From: Ziziphus jujuba
Lineage: Eukaryota; Streptophyta; Magnoliopsida; Rosales; Rhamnaceae
Reading direction: 5' to 3'
Assembly (NCBI RefSeq): GCF_031755915.1
Contig: NC_083384.1
Span: 32,035,001 to 32,099,000 of the forward strand
DNA length: 64,000 nt
The notes under the pieces were generated by a model that had not been told where the DNA came from, did not search any database, and saw only the letters and a list, made by a program, of their open reading frames with translations. A program made the position numbers and the translations under genes. Positions 24,128 to 34,612 of the stretch are shown here, in pieces (the stretch's first letter is position 1; each line of letters opens with the position of its first letter).

Positions 24128-27046
24128 TGTAACACCCCGTCCCAAATAGCACCGGAATCCGTGCACGTTGACCGAGGTTGACCGTTGACCGAGCGGGTCA
24201 AAAGTTGACTTTTTGTTCTAGTTGGAATTTCCAGTTGACCAGGGTACCGTGGCGAAGTGCATGATGCCCCGAGTTCGTACACTAGTAGCACGTCGAAAAC
24301 GGAGCTACGGTTTGAAAGTTATGGGCAAAACAAGTTGAGGTCAAAACTGTCTAAGGGGTGCCAGAGTTGACTTTTTATTTATGGGGAAATGAGCTTTGAC
24401 TCGTGCATGGTTGTGAAGTGCTCGTCGATACGAGTTCACAGACTAGCGGCACGCCTAAAACGGACATCCGGCTAAAAAGCTATGGACGCGTGAAGTTTGC
24501 CGGATACCATAATATTTTAATGTTTTTGAGTCGATGAACAGTGAAACGCCACGTGTCAGCTTCTGATTGGTCCACGTGGCATGAATAGTATCACACAGTG
24601 GCTTTTATTTGATAAAATTCTCGGGGAAGAGAGAGAAAGAGAGAGAGGAGAGAGAAAGAGAGAGAAAGTCCGACGGCCACCGGAGATTTTCAAATTTTCC
24701 TGCCGATCTACTGTACACGCATCGGCCAGCAAGGTTCCCCTCCCCATTTCTGGCAAAACCTCAAAGTTTCACGGCGATCGGCCGCCGGACGCGCCCGGAT
24801 CGGACGTTCGAAGATCGGCGGCGACTTTTTCCCTCCACCGCCGATTGACCCATTTCTGGCCATTTTCCGGCCACACGCGCCAGCTAGCCTTCATCCTCTC
24901 CTCAAGTCCGACCGACCCACCAAGTTTCACGGCCACCGGACCACTGACGCGCCGGGATCGGAGCGTTTTCCGGCGAGGGGTCGGAAATCTTCAAACCGTG
25001 ATTTCTCCGCCGTCCGGCCTCCGTTTGCCTCACCGCCGGTCCTGTTGGATTGCTCTCCCCACGATCTACAAATTTGCAAAAAATCACAGCCAACGGCCAC
25101 CGTACGATCTACAAGTACCCAGTTTCCCGGTCGGCTCCAGTCCACTGTGTTCGACCTTCTGAACCTGAATCTCACATCCGTTTCCGCCAATTCGCGACGG
25201 TTTGGGAGAATTGCAGAGCCGAAATTCGAAAAGCTTTCCGGCGAGATTCCGACCCCGTCGGGGCCGATCACCGGAAAGTAAGACCGAATCCGTGATCCTC
25301 ATCACGCGAGCTTCGATTCGGTATATAACTCGTAACCTTTAGATATCGTTTGGTGTTCGCTCCCCGGGTACCCATTTGGGAATTACCCGAATAAAATATT
25401 AATATTTTTGGTTGGTGCATTGTGGTTGTTTAGGTGCGCGTACGAGTGGCGGAGTTGATCCCGAGGAGGATCTTAGTTGATTTGCGTGCTCAAGGTGAGT
25501 GACCCACCTTCAAAAATTTTTTTGGGCAATTAATTATGTTTAATTGGTATTTAAATTGGTATTTAAATTATGCTCATGTGGTGTGATTTAATTATGGTTT
25601 TATTGTGGTTTAATTTATTTATTATGAATGAGCAAAGTGTATTTCGGTAGTATTTGTACGTGGTTTCAATATTAATTTTTCGGGCATAATTGGGTTAAAT
25701 ATTTTACGAAAATATTTGTTTAAATTTTATAAATTATGCCCGCGGTATTTTTATGGTTGCATCTCGTACTTCGAAAAAATTGTGGTTTGTTGTTATCGCT
25801 GTTTCGTACCTGTTTATTAAATAAAAATATGTGGGATCGTAAGTGTGAGAATTTAATGTATTTTCCACGGTAATTTTGGAAAACGGTACGGTTGGTTAAT
25901 AATGTTTATTTTTAGACGCACTCATACAGTATTGGTGTTCTGGTGTATGGACACGTGGTAGCGCGCAGGTATTATGTAGTTTAGCGCGCGGTTATTACTT
26001 CACCCGTGAGTTGCCATTGGACCGTGGACAGGCAAGTTTGTTATTACGCACAGCCGCCCCCCTCCTTGACCGGGTTGATGGTTTTAGCAGCGGTACTGTC
26101 GGGACGCCGAAGTGCCGTTTGCAGGTTTCTCTCTTTAACCCCTCCGCCAGTCGGTGCTCGGGACGCTGGGTATCGGAGGGCATCACCGGTATATGGTGTG
26201 GTGCGTCAGGTGTAATTTGCAAATAATGTTTTAAACCCCAAAGATGTTCAAAATTATTTACTATAATTTATTATATTTTAATTATATATTGGGGTATGTA
26301 CTTATTTATTTATTGTTTATCAAATGGTTTAATTACTTATTTATTTATTGTTTATCAAATGGTTTAATCTCTTGGTTTTCGGGAGGTATGTACATCGAGT
26401 TTTGTGAAAAGGTTTTAAAAAGGGAACATTTCAAACGGAGCGATTGGTGAGAGTTTTAAGGGAAATTATTATTTCCAACAGTTGTCACTATTTATTTATT
26501 AATTGTTGGTATTTATTCAATTTCCTTAATTGTTATTATTATTATTATTTTATTATCATTAAAAGTGTTCAGTAGTTAGGGTCACTCATGGAGATGATTA
26601 GCATCTCACGTTTTTAAGTTTCGTTCCCTTAGGTGCAAGTGGTGGTAGACATTCTTCCGGAACGAACCAAGTTTTCCGCTGCTGTTGTGTTTCGAGAAGT
26701 ACTTCTGTACTTTTTCATTTCAGTGTATTATTTCTTTCAGCCTTGTTGTATTTCTGTTGATTTGCACTTCTTAAAACTCTATATACTATTGGGACACTTA
26801 TGTTTTATTTATGCACTGGACTGTTGTTATTGTTGAGAAGTGCTGAAATTTGTGGAACAATTTGTAGTTTGTGGGAGGAATAAGGGGATGAATTTTTGAA
26901 GTGTGTTTTCAGTGCAGGTAATTTTTGGTTAGTCCTACCCTTAGGGGAGGTGCTGCCGGATTTTCCGTTGGAAGGTTCGGTAGTATTTCCCTGGGATCAG
27001 CGCTTGTCTAGGGTTCCGGGGAAGGAATTCTGGACGAGTCCTGACA
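24128..27046 (+). mobile_element. Solo LTR (long-LTR family), TSD TGCAA
   Basis: The LTR is 2919 bp, opening TGTAACACCCCGTCCC and ending GAGTCCTGACA. It is flanked by perfect TGCAA duplications (24123-24127 and 27047-27051). Layout: a TTGAC-rich start (24160-24380), CCACGTG-type motifs (24549-24578), a GA tract (24628-24668), a GC-rich block (24670-25310), AT-rich DNA with splice-like signals (see findings), and a conserved block at 25990-26225. It ends with the stretch shared by all 3' ends (26570-27046). A 34-bp tandem duplication lies at about 26299-26366. No internal retrotransposon domain adjoins it. The 193-codon ORF at 24581-25162 is not a known protein. Confidence 0.92.
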
Positions 27047-27051
27047 TGCAA

Positions 27052-28000
27052 GGTAATAACAGGCTATCTTATCGGTGTCTAACCCCATATTACTCGGATG
27101 TAAAATGGTGATGGTTAAATATAAAGTAGAAATTTTCTTAACAACTAAGGCTTTTTCAGAGTTGTTAACCTTAGGGTTTGAAAAAATTTTGGAATCAAAC
27201 GTGCTTTGATGGAAGTAATCTTAGGATGAATGACATCTTCCTAAATGTTAACAAAAACACTATACCATCTGGAGTGTGGTGGGAAAAGTGGAGGTAATAC
27301 ATAAAATGAAGGTAAAGCAAAAGAATGGTAGGACATTACAGATGGTTTATAGCTTTTATCCAACCTGCAATGTGCCAGCAAGAATGTTGCGCCTCATATG
27401 GGATTGGATTTTGACGAACATAGGTAACCTAGTATCATGCTACCAGAATAAGTGCAGGCGAGTACGAGACACTAACAAGTTACCTTATTGGCCAACGCTA
27501 CTTAGTATCTAATCTTATAACACTTATTTGGGATGCTAGATCCCAAGAAAATTGAATTGTGATGACTAAAAGTGAATTGGTATGATGCTGCTAGGGTAAG
27601 TATGGTGGTTGTAAACACTAACAAATTACCTTATTAGCAAAAGTTACATGATGTTCAATTCCACATTGTTAGGGTGTAAAACTATGACAGTTTAAATGTA
27701 AAGTAGTTATTCTCTTGACAACAATACTTTTTTAGAATTGTTAACCTTGAGGTTCAAAAAAACTTTATGGTTAAGTAGTAATTAACTTTAGGATGAGATA
27801 GAACTTTATGATTAAGCATGCGTCAATGAGAGCAATACTAGTACTTCATGGAAGTTTGAACAAAAATACAATACCGTCTAAAATGCAGTAGCTAAATTAG
27901 AGATAATATTAGTAGATAAGAGGATGACAGAGTATTACAATTAATATGTGGATTTGCCTAATGCTACTTTTTCTTCTTCTTTTTTTTTTTTTTTTCTTTT
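27052..28000. repeat. Two degenerate tandem units, ~590 bp apart
   Basis: Sequence from about 27059 (GGATGTAAAATGGTGATGGTTAAAT, AAAGTAGAAATT, GAGTTGTTAACCTTAGGGTT) recurs from about 27665 in diverged form (GTAAAACTATGACAGTTTAAAT, AAAGTAGTTATT, GAATTGTTAACCTTGAGGTT). The 78-codon ORF at 27276-27512 lies in one unit, is not kept open in the other, and has no recognised domain. This may be the decayed body of an unknown element. Confidence 0.5.
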
Positions 28001-28997
28001 TCTTATAGAAAGTTTAATATTTGCTCGAGCATGTTAAACAAAGTTTTAAAAATTGTGATATCACTAGAAAACTATGAAAAGTTATTTTTCAAAATAATAA
28101 AAAAGAAATTAAAAGTCATGTACAAAAACTATAATATATATATATATATATATGTATAATTAATTTTCAAAGAAAACATTATTCATTATAGGAGTAAAAA
28201 CCAACACAGAATCGAATGATTTGTAAAAATTTTGTTTAAAAAAAATAAAAATAAAAAAAAACACTTTTTAAGTATGTATCAAAGGATCCATCAAAGAAAA
28301 AAAGTACGTATCAAAGAACATTTTTGGAAGGGAAAAAAGGTAAACATGAAGCAAAGAATGTATTGCAATTCTTTTGAACTCTTTTTAATTTTTTTAAAAT
28401 ATGTTTTGGTAAGAATTGTTTGGTACTTCGTAGACTTTTTTTAAAATTTTTGTAGCCATGGTATAGAATTTATTATTTTTCAAAAGAAAAATATTTCTTA
28501 CGTAACTATAGAAAACAATTTATTTTAAAGAATCTATCTAATTAAAATAATATTTAAAGCATCAATAAATAGATTAAAAAAAAAAAAAGAAAATTGGAAG
28601 AATAAAGGAAGAAAGAATCTTAACCATTGCCACATGTTAGATTACAAAAAGGAAAGGTGAGGTATGGAAATTGGTAACCGTGAAGGGAGCTTCACAAATA
28701 ATCTAGAAAAAAAAAAAAGGTTATTTTTGGCATTATAAAAATAAAAATAAATAATCAATTGATGACATTGACAATAAAGTTTCATTCACAAGGTTGGCGG
28801 ATTGAAAATGCAGACGAAATGCAAATGAGTGACATTTGTGATTAGGCAGCGTGGCACAGGACCAAAAATGTCAATTTTGTATCAAATTTCAATGTAAGCA
28901 TTTGATTACAGAGCTTAAAAATCCAGTTGGGATTATAATTATAATGGAACATCAGACTTGCCGTTGATACTATAAAATTCAACAACAATCATTAAGT
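28001..28997. other. AT-rich intergenic DNA
   Basis: A (TA)n tract lies at 28135-28152 and there are several short A runs. No gene was seen. Confidence 0.4.
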
Positions 28998-29010
28998 AGG
29001 TTGATTCCTT

Positions 29011-29027
29011 ATTCACCAAAAAAAGGA
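29011..29027. mobile_element. Tail-only A-rich insertion with target duplication
   Basis: ATTCACCAAAAAAAGGA is flanked by identical AGGTTGATTCCTT (28998-29010 and 29028-29040). The same ATTCACCAAAAAA core occurs at 34567 between different duplications. Confidence 0.5.
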
Positions 29028-29038
29028 AGGTTGATTCC

Positions 29039-29040
<2 letters not shown>

Positions 29041-29070
<30 letters not shown>

Positions 29071-29077
29071 AAAAAAT

Positions 29078-29115
<38 letters not shown>
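29041..29115. repeat. (ATT)n microsatellite and poly(A) run
   Basis: About 28 bp of ATT repeat is followed, after AAAAAAAATGGT, by about 37 consecutive A. Confidence 0.85.
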
Positions 29116-29116
<1 letters not shown>

Positions 29117-29428
29117 CATAGCTAGGACAGGATAGGAGCTTCCACACTCTTCTTTTTCCTTGTATACTACAGGTTAATGCCTTCATTATAGCAATTTGCA
29201 GAATCATATATATGTTAGAAATTGATCGGAATTCCATAGATCCAGAACATCAATATCCACTCCCTGTTTTAAATGGAATCACGAAGATTAACAAACAAGC
29301 AAATTAAAAAAGAACTAGTGCGGATAAGTAACATAGGTTACATACAAAAACAAAAGTGTATAGAATGAACTATGCACAACCAAGTAAGAAATCCTGCATC
29401 TAATAAATCTAATCTAAATTCTCAAGAC

Positions 29429-29611
29429 TCAAGCAGGAGGGGCACGAATGAGAGGAGGAGCATAGCCATAGGAAACGAAAGGAAGGTTGCGAAGTATCAG
29501 AAAACGAACTCGACCTGGAAAAGGCGCCGATTGGAACATATGCTCCAGCATCCTCGCTAGCAAAGCCGTATATTCCTCCAGTAGTTCCGCCATTATTGCC
29601 ACCAGTATCAT
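29429..29611 (-). CDS. Small ORF, 60 residues, conserved-looking plant microprotein
   Basis: A single-exon ORF begins ATG at 29611 and ends TGA at 29429, inside a locally less AT-rich stretch (29370-30200). It encodes an acidic-hydrophobic helix (MAELLEEYTALLARMLEHMF, residues 7-26), then a basic, proline-containing part with FPGRVRFLILRNLPF and a Pro/Ala-rich end. The alternation of Leu and Glu suggests an amphipathic helix. No domain is recognised, but composition and codon use look like real coding sequence, unlike the repeat-derived ORFs around it. The pyrimidine-rich CTCTCTCTCTGTCCC at 30037-30051 and CCACGTGGCC at about 29924 lie upstream in its sense and could belong to its promoter or 5'UTR. 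A second in-frame ATG at codon 7 could be the true start. Confidence 0.5.
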   Translation of the reverse strand: MILVAIMAELLEEYTALLARMLEHMFQSAPFPGRVRFLILRNLPFVSYGYAPPLIRAPPA

Positions 29612-30536
29612 CTGATCTCCTTCTTGTTTGTCTGTTTTTTATTTTTCTTCTTTGATCTGTTTATTTAAATCTCAATTTCATATACCATCCAATCCCACCC
29701 ATATAAATAAATAAATATGAAACATCCAAACCTCCAAGCCCTCTTCTACAATCTTTTAGATTCTTGAACTGAAATTGGTGGGACGTAGGAACTAGAAACT
29801 ACTAGCAAAGCAAGTACTTGCTGTGGGCTCTGATTTACCACGGCGCCCGCCCCCCATCAATATATATCTATCAGTAGATATTATTTTTTTAATTGTGCTT
29901 CCAGTGTGCTTGCCGCCCAGCTTCCACGTGGCCATCCCCACCACGCGACCCCCTTTTGATTTACCAACACATTATCTCTTTCTCTATCGTTTCCCTTTTT
30001 CTTTTTTAAAATAAACAGAATAAATAATTAATTAATTCTCTCTCTGTCCCTTCCCCTCGGCTCTCCCTTATCTTCTTATTATTATATTTGTTTGTTTAGC
30101 CACGTAATACATTTATCCACCCATGCTACTGGTGAGCTCATTTCTGATGCTCCCCCAGGTGCACAATCAATAATACAGCCGTCCGTCCCACTGGGTTGGC
30201 ACTTGGCAGTATCATTAATTTGGATGCATCACAAATTTACAATTCACTATTGCTAGTTGAATGTCTCAGCAGCCAGTTGAATGAATGCTTACCCAAAAAA
30301 ATAAAAAAGCCTATATTTTTCCCATTCTTTATTCCAGATATGCAAATAACAACTTCAAATAATAAATAATAATAAAAAAAACATTCGAATACATTTACTG
30401 TTCGTAAATAGCTGGCTATTGTACATAGCACCTGGTATCGCCCAAGATGTTGATTGTGAACAGCTAAAAAGATATTTTTAACAGCTCCACATTTTAGAAA
30501 ACAGGGACATGTACATGTACATATCGAAAATGCAAT
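29612..30536. other. Probable promoter of the small ORF and 3' flank of the NAC gene
   Basis: It includes the palindromic G-box context CCACGTGG near 29924 and a CTCTCTCTCT tract near 30037, both typical of plant core promoter or 5'UTR DNA. Bases from about 30200 on are probably NAC 3'UTR and flank. Confidence 0.35.
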
Positions 30537-33500
30537 TTACACGCCTATAGCTCCAGCACCGATATCTATATCTAGTGCTTTCCATAAGCCAGTGGAAACT
30601 ACCAACAGAATTACAACAGCTATAATTACAACAGCTATAGTTAATACTCCTACCGAAAAAATTGAATGTCGAGGAGGAGATGAATTCAAAAACAATGACA
30701 CTGTCGCCTCCTGCATTTTACTGCTTTTAATTAATATATTATGCCCCTTTGCTCTTAACCTCAGTTTCCTATAAGATTCTTCAGAAACCTCCCTGCTTGG
30801 TTCGATTTTCAAGCTTGTATCCAACTTCACAAAATGGCTTTCTTCGTCCGGTCCATCAGAGTTTGAGCTCGGCTCTGTAGTTTCTATGCCCTACATGGAA
30901 CAATTATGCAGAATCATTTTTCGGTGAATATAATATACACATATACGTTCAGATCTACATAGTAGCATAACCTGATAACCCTTACATCATAAATAGTTGA
31001 TTGCACTTCATCTTCTTTTCGCCCGCAGTTTTCATTTATCACATTGCCATTGCCCGGAGCAGTGCCTGGATTCATATTATCGTCCAAATTCGGTTGTATA
31101 AGTTCTCCATCATGACCACCATCGTAGTTTATAATTTTCTTCTTACTGGCCGCTTCTTCCTTGCTCTTGATCAAATCATAGTTTTTCTCCTGCTCATTAA
31201 AGTTGGATCCTTCCTCTGTGCCTTCTTCTCTAGCCTATGAGCAAGAATCAGAACAAATATTTAACAATCACATTACTTCATTAAAGATTCTAGGTTTAAC
31301 ATTACCAGTGATCTTTACCTCAGTAACAGCTTCATTAAAGATTCTAGGTTTAACATTACCAGTGATCTTTACCTCAGTAACAGCTGATTGCCGTATTCCG
31401 TATTCTTGTTTGTTCTGCTTCACATCTCTCACATCATCATTGACCACTGACCTAGGCAAAGTATTCATTTGTAGACGTATTCTTCTTGGAGCAACGCCCT
31501 GTGCTCCAAAATTATCTGAATTCGGTGGTTGTTGGGGAAAACGAGTCCTAATCTTGATTGCATTGCCATAAGCAATATCACCAGGATCGTCCCTATTCAT
31601 TGATTCTTCCTCATTGTTAGACATAACAAACTCCTCCTGCTCAGTCACTTCTCTAGCCTGCAGGAAACAAGTGAGACAATGTGAATGCATATTGTCACAA
31701 GTTCACAACTCTAAAATTAGCTTCATCAAATGACTCGTACCTCTGTATCAGTTGATTGTACTTCTTCTTCTTCTTTTCTTTGGTTTGAATCCCTCACATT
31801 GACATTGAGGATTGACCCAGGGGAAGAATTCATCAGTAAACGAATTCTTCTAGGAGCAGTGCCTTGACTGACAAAGTTGTCCAAAATTGGTTGTCGTTGA
31901 GGTTGACGGGTCCTGATTTTAATTCCTGTTCCACCAGCATGATTACCACTGTAGCCAACAGGATACTTCCTACTGGTTGCTTCTTCCAAGCTGTTGGACA
32001 TGCCATTGGCCGAACCCAAAGCAGAGTCACCACTGAAGGAACCTTGTCCAAAAAAATTATCCCTGAGGTCACTATTATTTCCCAAACTAACTTCACGGTC
32101 AACATGTGCCACATCAGCTTGAGATGATCCAAATAGTGTTTGAATCTGCAACATGTCTTTGGTATCCACTGGCTCGTTATGCCACCCTGAAGCTCTGATA
32201 TCCAGATCATGCTAGTGTACAAGAACAAAGCAATAAGTTAGAGATCAAATTTAACTCTGAAAACTACAAACTGGGTTGAATACAAAATGAGGCTCCCATA
32301 AGATGGCTATCCAATTCTTCAGCAACCAACAAGACGGGATACAATGAAAGTTTAACAGCATAACAGTGTAAAAGAGACTGGAGAATACCTGGGCCATTTC
32401 AGTGTTCAAGTCACTGCATGCACCATTAAGACGTGAACTTCCTGGTGGGATGTTGTATAGCGTACATGATTGTCCACTTGCGACAACGGAGTTCTTAACG
32501 TTGGTTGACTCTTCACAGAAGAAATCATCATTATTATGGAAGACCTCATCCAACAACTCTGTGAGAGATACATCTTGTTCACCGGTACCATCCAGGAAAT
32601 GCATTCCATTGTTGTCATTGCCAAAGTCACAGGCAAAAGGTGAATTCACACGGGGTATCAGCTCTGTTTCAACCTGTGATTGCAATAGGGAGAAAACTGG
32701 GGATCAATTTCAGTAAAAGCAGGTTGTAGCTTAGAATTTTCTTCCAGAAGCATATTCACCTGGAATTTTGTGTGCTTCAAGGGAAAAAAATAATAATAAA
32801 AAAGAGAAATACCAGGTCAATAAGTTTACCATAATTATAAATAAGCGAATAGAAAGAAAAGAGGAATGCAACAGATACAGAATCCAAATCCCACCTGTAA
32901 CGGAGTTTCTTCTGCGACATGGTCTTCCACATCAGAAGCCATATAACTGTTGCTGCAGCTCTCAACGTGTCTAGCAATTGGTGTGATGGTATCCAAATTA
33001 TCAGTTAACCAGCTCTTTATCCCTTGGGATTGCTCACATTGCATGTCAGATGTTGCAGTCTCTTGAAGAAGATCAGAGGAGGTATCATCGGGAGAAGACT
33101 TGGTTGCGGTAGGAGACAATCCAGTTTGGTCTACCTCATCGTACTTGAGTGCATCAGACTTGTCTTCTGGCTTTCGGAACAGGCGACACAGAACAAATGG
33201 GCTCTGGTTTTGCCATAAGAACAAAGATACAAAGAGGATGACAGACACTTACTGAATCGATGAATAATTAAAAAATATCTAACTCCACAACTAAATTACA
33301 AATTTGCAGACATTAATTTCCCAGCTTTATATATATATATATATATATATAATTAAGATTGTTAGCAAAAACATACCTGACCGGGGGCGGTACCATCGAG
33401 GTCCTTGAGAGTGGGACGGTACTCGTGCATGATCCAGTGGGTGCGCTCCCCCTTAGGAGCGCGGCCTCTGTAGAAGACCAATGTCTTCTTCATCCCAATC

Positions 33501-34103
33501 AAGCCGTTGGTGTTGGACGCTGACTTGCAGTTGCGGGACTTTATGGTACGGTCCTTGCCGGTTGCTTTCCAATAGCCGGCATCCGTGGCTCTGTTGGACC
33601 GCTGCCCATTTGGGTACTTGCGATCACGCGGGCAGAAGAAGAACCACTCCGGGTCTTCTGTCTTTATCACCGACAGTCCTGCGTGCGTGCGGTCCAAATT
33701 CCACAATTATATATAATTATACCTTTACTAATTGAAGATAATTATATTTACATATGAAATGAGATGAAAATAATGATTGGGAATGAAGAATTCATTCGGT
33801 TCGGGGGGAATAAAGGGAAATTGATGCAGCAAACAGAGAATCAATCCAATTAACCAAACAGCAAGAGAAAAATACAGAAAAAATAAAGAAAACAAAAAAG
33901 TTAGAAGAGCAGAGCAGAGAGAAAGAGAAATACGTACGGGGTAAATCCCAGGGCTCCCATTTACAGACGTCGACTTCGGGGATAACCTGGACGTCGGAAT
34001 GACGGCCGTTGATCTTGAGCCTTAGGTAGTGGTTGATGAGCTCTTCGTCGGTGGGCCTGAATCTAAAACCTAGAGGCAGCGATTCCAGCGACGCTACTCC
34101 CAT
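30537..34103 (-). CDS. Membrane-tethered NAC transcription factor (NTL type), 8 exons
   Basis: The exons are 33938-34103, 33377-33678, 32895-33203, 32389-32673, 31741-32211, 31373-31657, 30986-31234 and 30537-30890. All junctions are GT-AG and in phase, giving 806 residues. Residues 10-157 are a full NAC DNA-binding domain ([77 protein letters not shown]). The long acidic middle is typical of NAC activation regions. Residues 769-792 form one hydrophobic segment of Val, Ile and Leu, followed by 14 residues. NAC factors of this build (NTL6/NAC062, TIP/NAC091 group) are held in ER or plasma membrane and cleaved to release the nuclear form under stress; closeness to that group is my inference from the N-terminus. 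Exons 5 to 7 look like duplicates of one another. A 46-codon uORF overlaps the start. Confidence 0.93.
31277..31384 (-). repeat. 54-bp tandem duplication spanning NAC exon 6 splice donor
   Basis: Two identical 54-bp units (31277-31330 and 31331-31384) each contain the exon end ACTGAG followed by GTAAAG. Splicing at the first or second donor (exon end 31373 or 31319) would give exon 6 of 285 or 339 bp. Both are in frame, differing by 18 residues ([18 protein letters not shown]). Confidence 0.9.
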
Positions 34104-34234
34104 ATCTCCCCTTCACGCACGCAGTCAATCGGCTGATTTTCGCTCGCTCGATTCCTTCTCCTCCGTCTGTAAAACTGTAATTTGTGTATAGTTCTCGAAT
34201 TGGAGAGGGTAGCCGAGAGAAGGTAAAGGCACAT
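34094..34234 (-). promoter_or_regulatory. uORF overlapping NAC start codon
   Basis: On the minus strand an ATG at 34234 opens a 46-codon frame that ends TAG at 34094. This is seven bases past the end of the NAC ATG (34101-34103), in another frame. It would reduce translation of NAC if the transcript starts upstream of 34234. The first base of the message is unknown. Confidence 0.5.
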
Positions 34235-34275
34235 AGACTCGTCAAAGTCAAATTGTTGGGGACAGAAATCCACGT
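34228..34275 (-). promoter_or_regulatory. Paired W-box and G-box upstream of NAC
   Basis: The minus strand reads TTTGACTTTGACGAG, two adjacent TTGAC cores (WRKY sites), at about 34236-34250. CCACGTGT (G-box/ABRE-like) lies on the plus strand at about 34270-34277. The spacing and type fit stress-regulated NAC promoters. Function is inferred only. Confidence 0.4.
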
Positions 34276-34565
34276 GTATGAATTGAATTGATTTTTATGA
34301 AGCCTGGTGCTACTTCTTCAATTCCACCACCCTTTAGCTAATTTTTTCTCTTTTGTTTATGATCTTTCCTTTTTGAATACCATTAACCATCTGTCAATTT
34401 GCTAGCAAGGCAAATAATTTTTTTTTTTTTTTTTTTTAACTCCATGTGTTATGACCTGCTTTATTTGTCTGTCTCAAACAGTCCAAGTATACTGCTTTTG
34501 TGTTTGGTTTTGGTCGTGGAGATCATATATGTGAATTACTATATAAGTAAATCATCAATTCATCC

Positions 34566-34595
34566 TATTCACCAAAAAATAAATAAATAAATAAA
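34566..34595. mobile_element. Tail-only A-rich insertion with 17-bp target duplication
   Basis: TATTCACCAAAAAA and a (TAAA)n run sit between identical AAATCATCAATTCATCC copies (34549-34565 and 34596-34612). The paralogous segment at about 46347-46370 has the same flanks without the insert and without the second copy of the duplication, as expected of an unoccupied site. Confidence 0.65.
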
Positions 34596-34612
34596 AAATC
34601 ATCAATTCATCC

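Noticed and set aside
24581..25162. 193-codon ORF in the solo LTR
   Set aside because: It lies in the GC-rich LTR block, starts in a GA repeat and is not conserved as a protein between LTR copies.
27276..27512. 78-codon ORF as a gene
   Set aside because: It lies in a tandem repeat unit, is not open in the second unit, and has no domain.
34063..34251. 62-codon frame overlapping NAC exon 1
   Set aside because: It has no ATG at its start (TTG). The real ATG uORF in this region is 34094-34234 in another frame.
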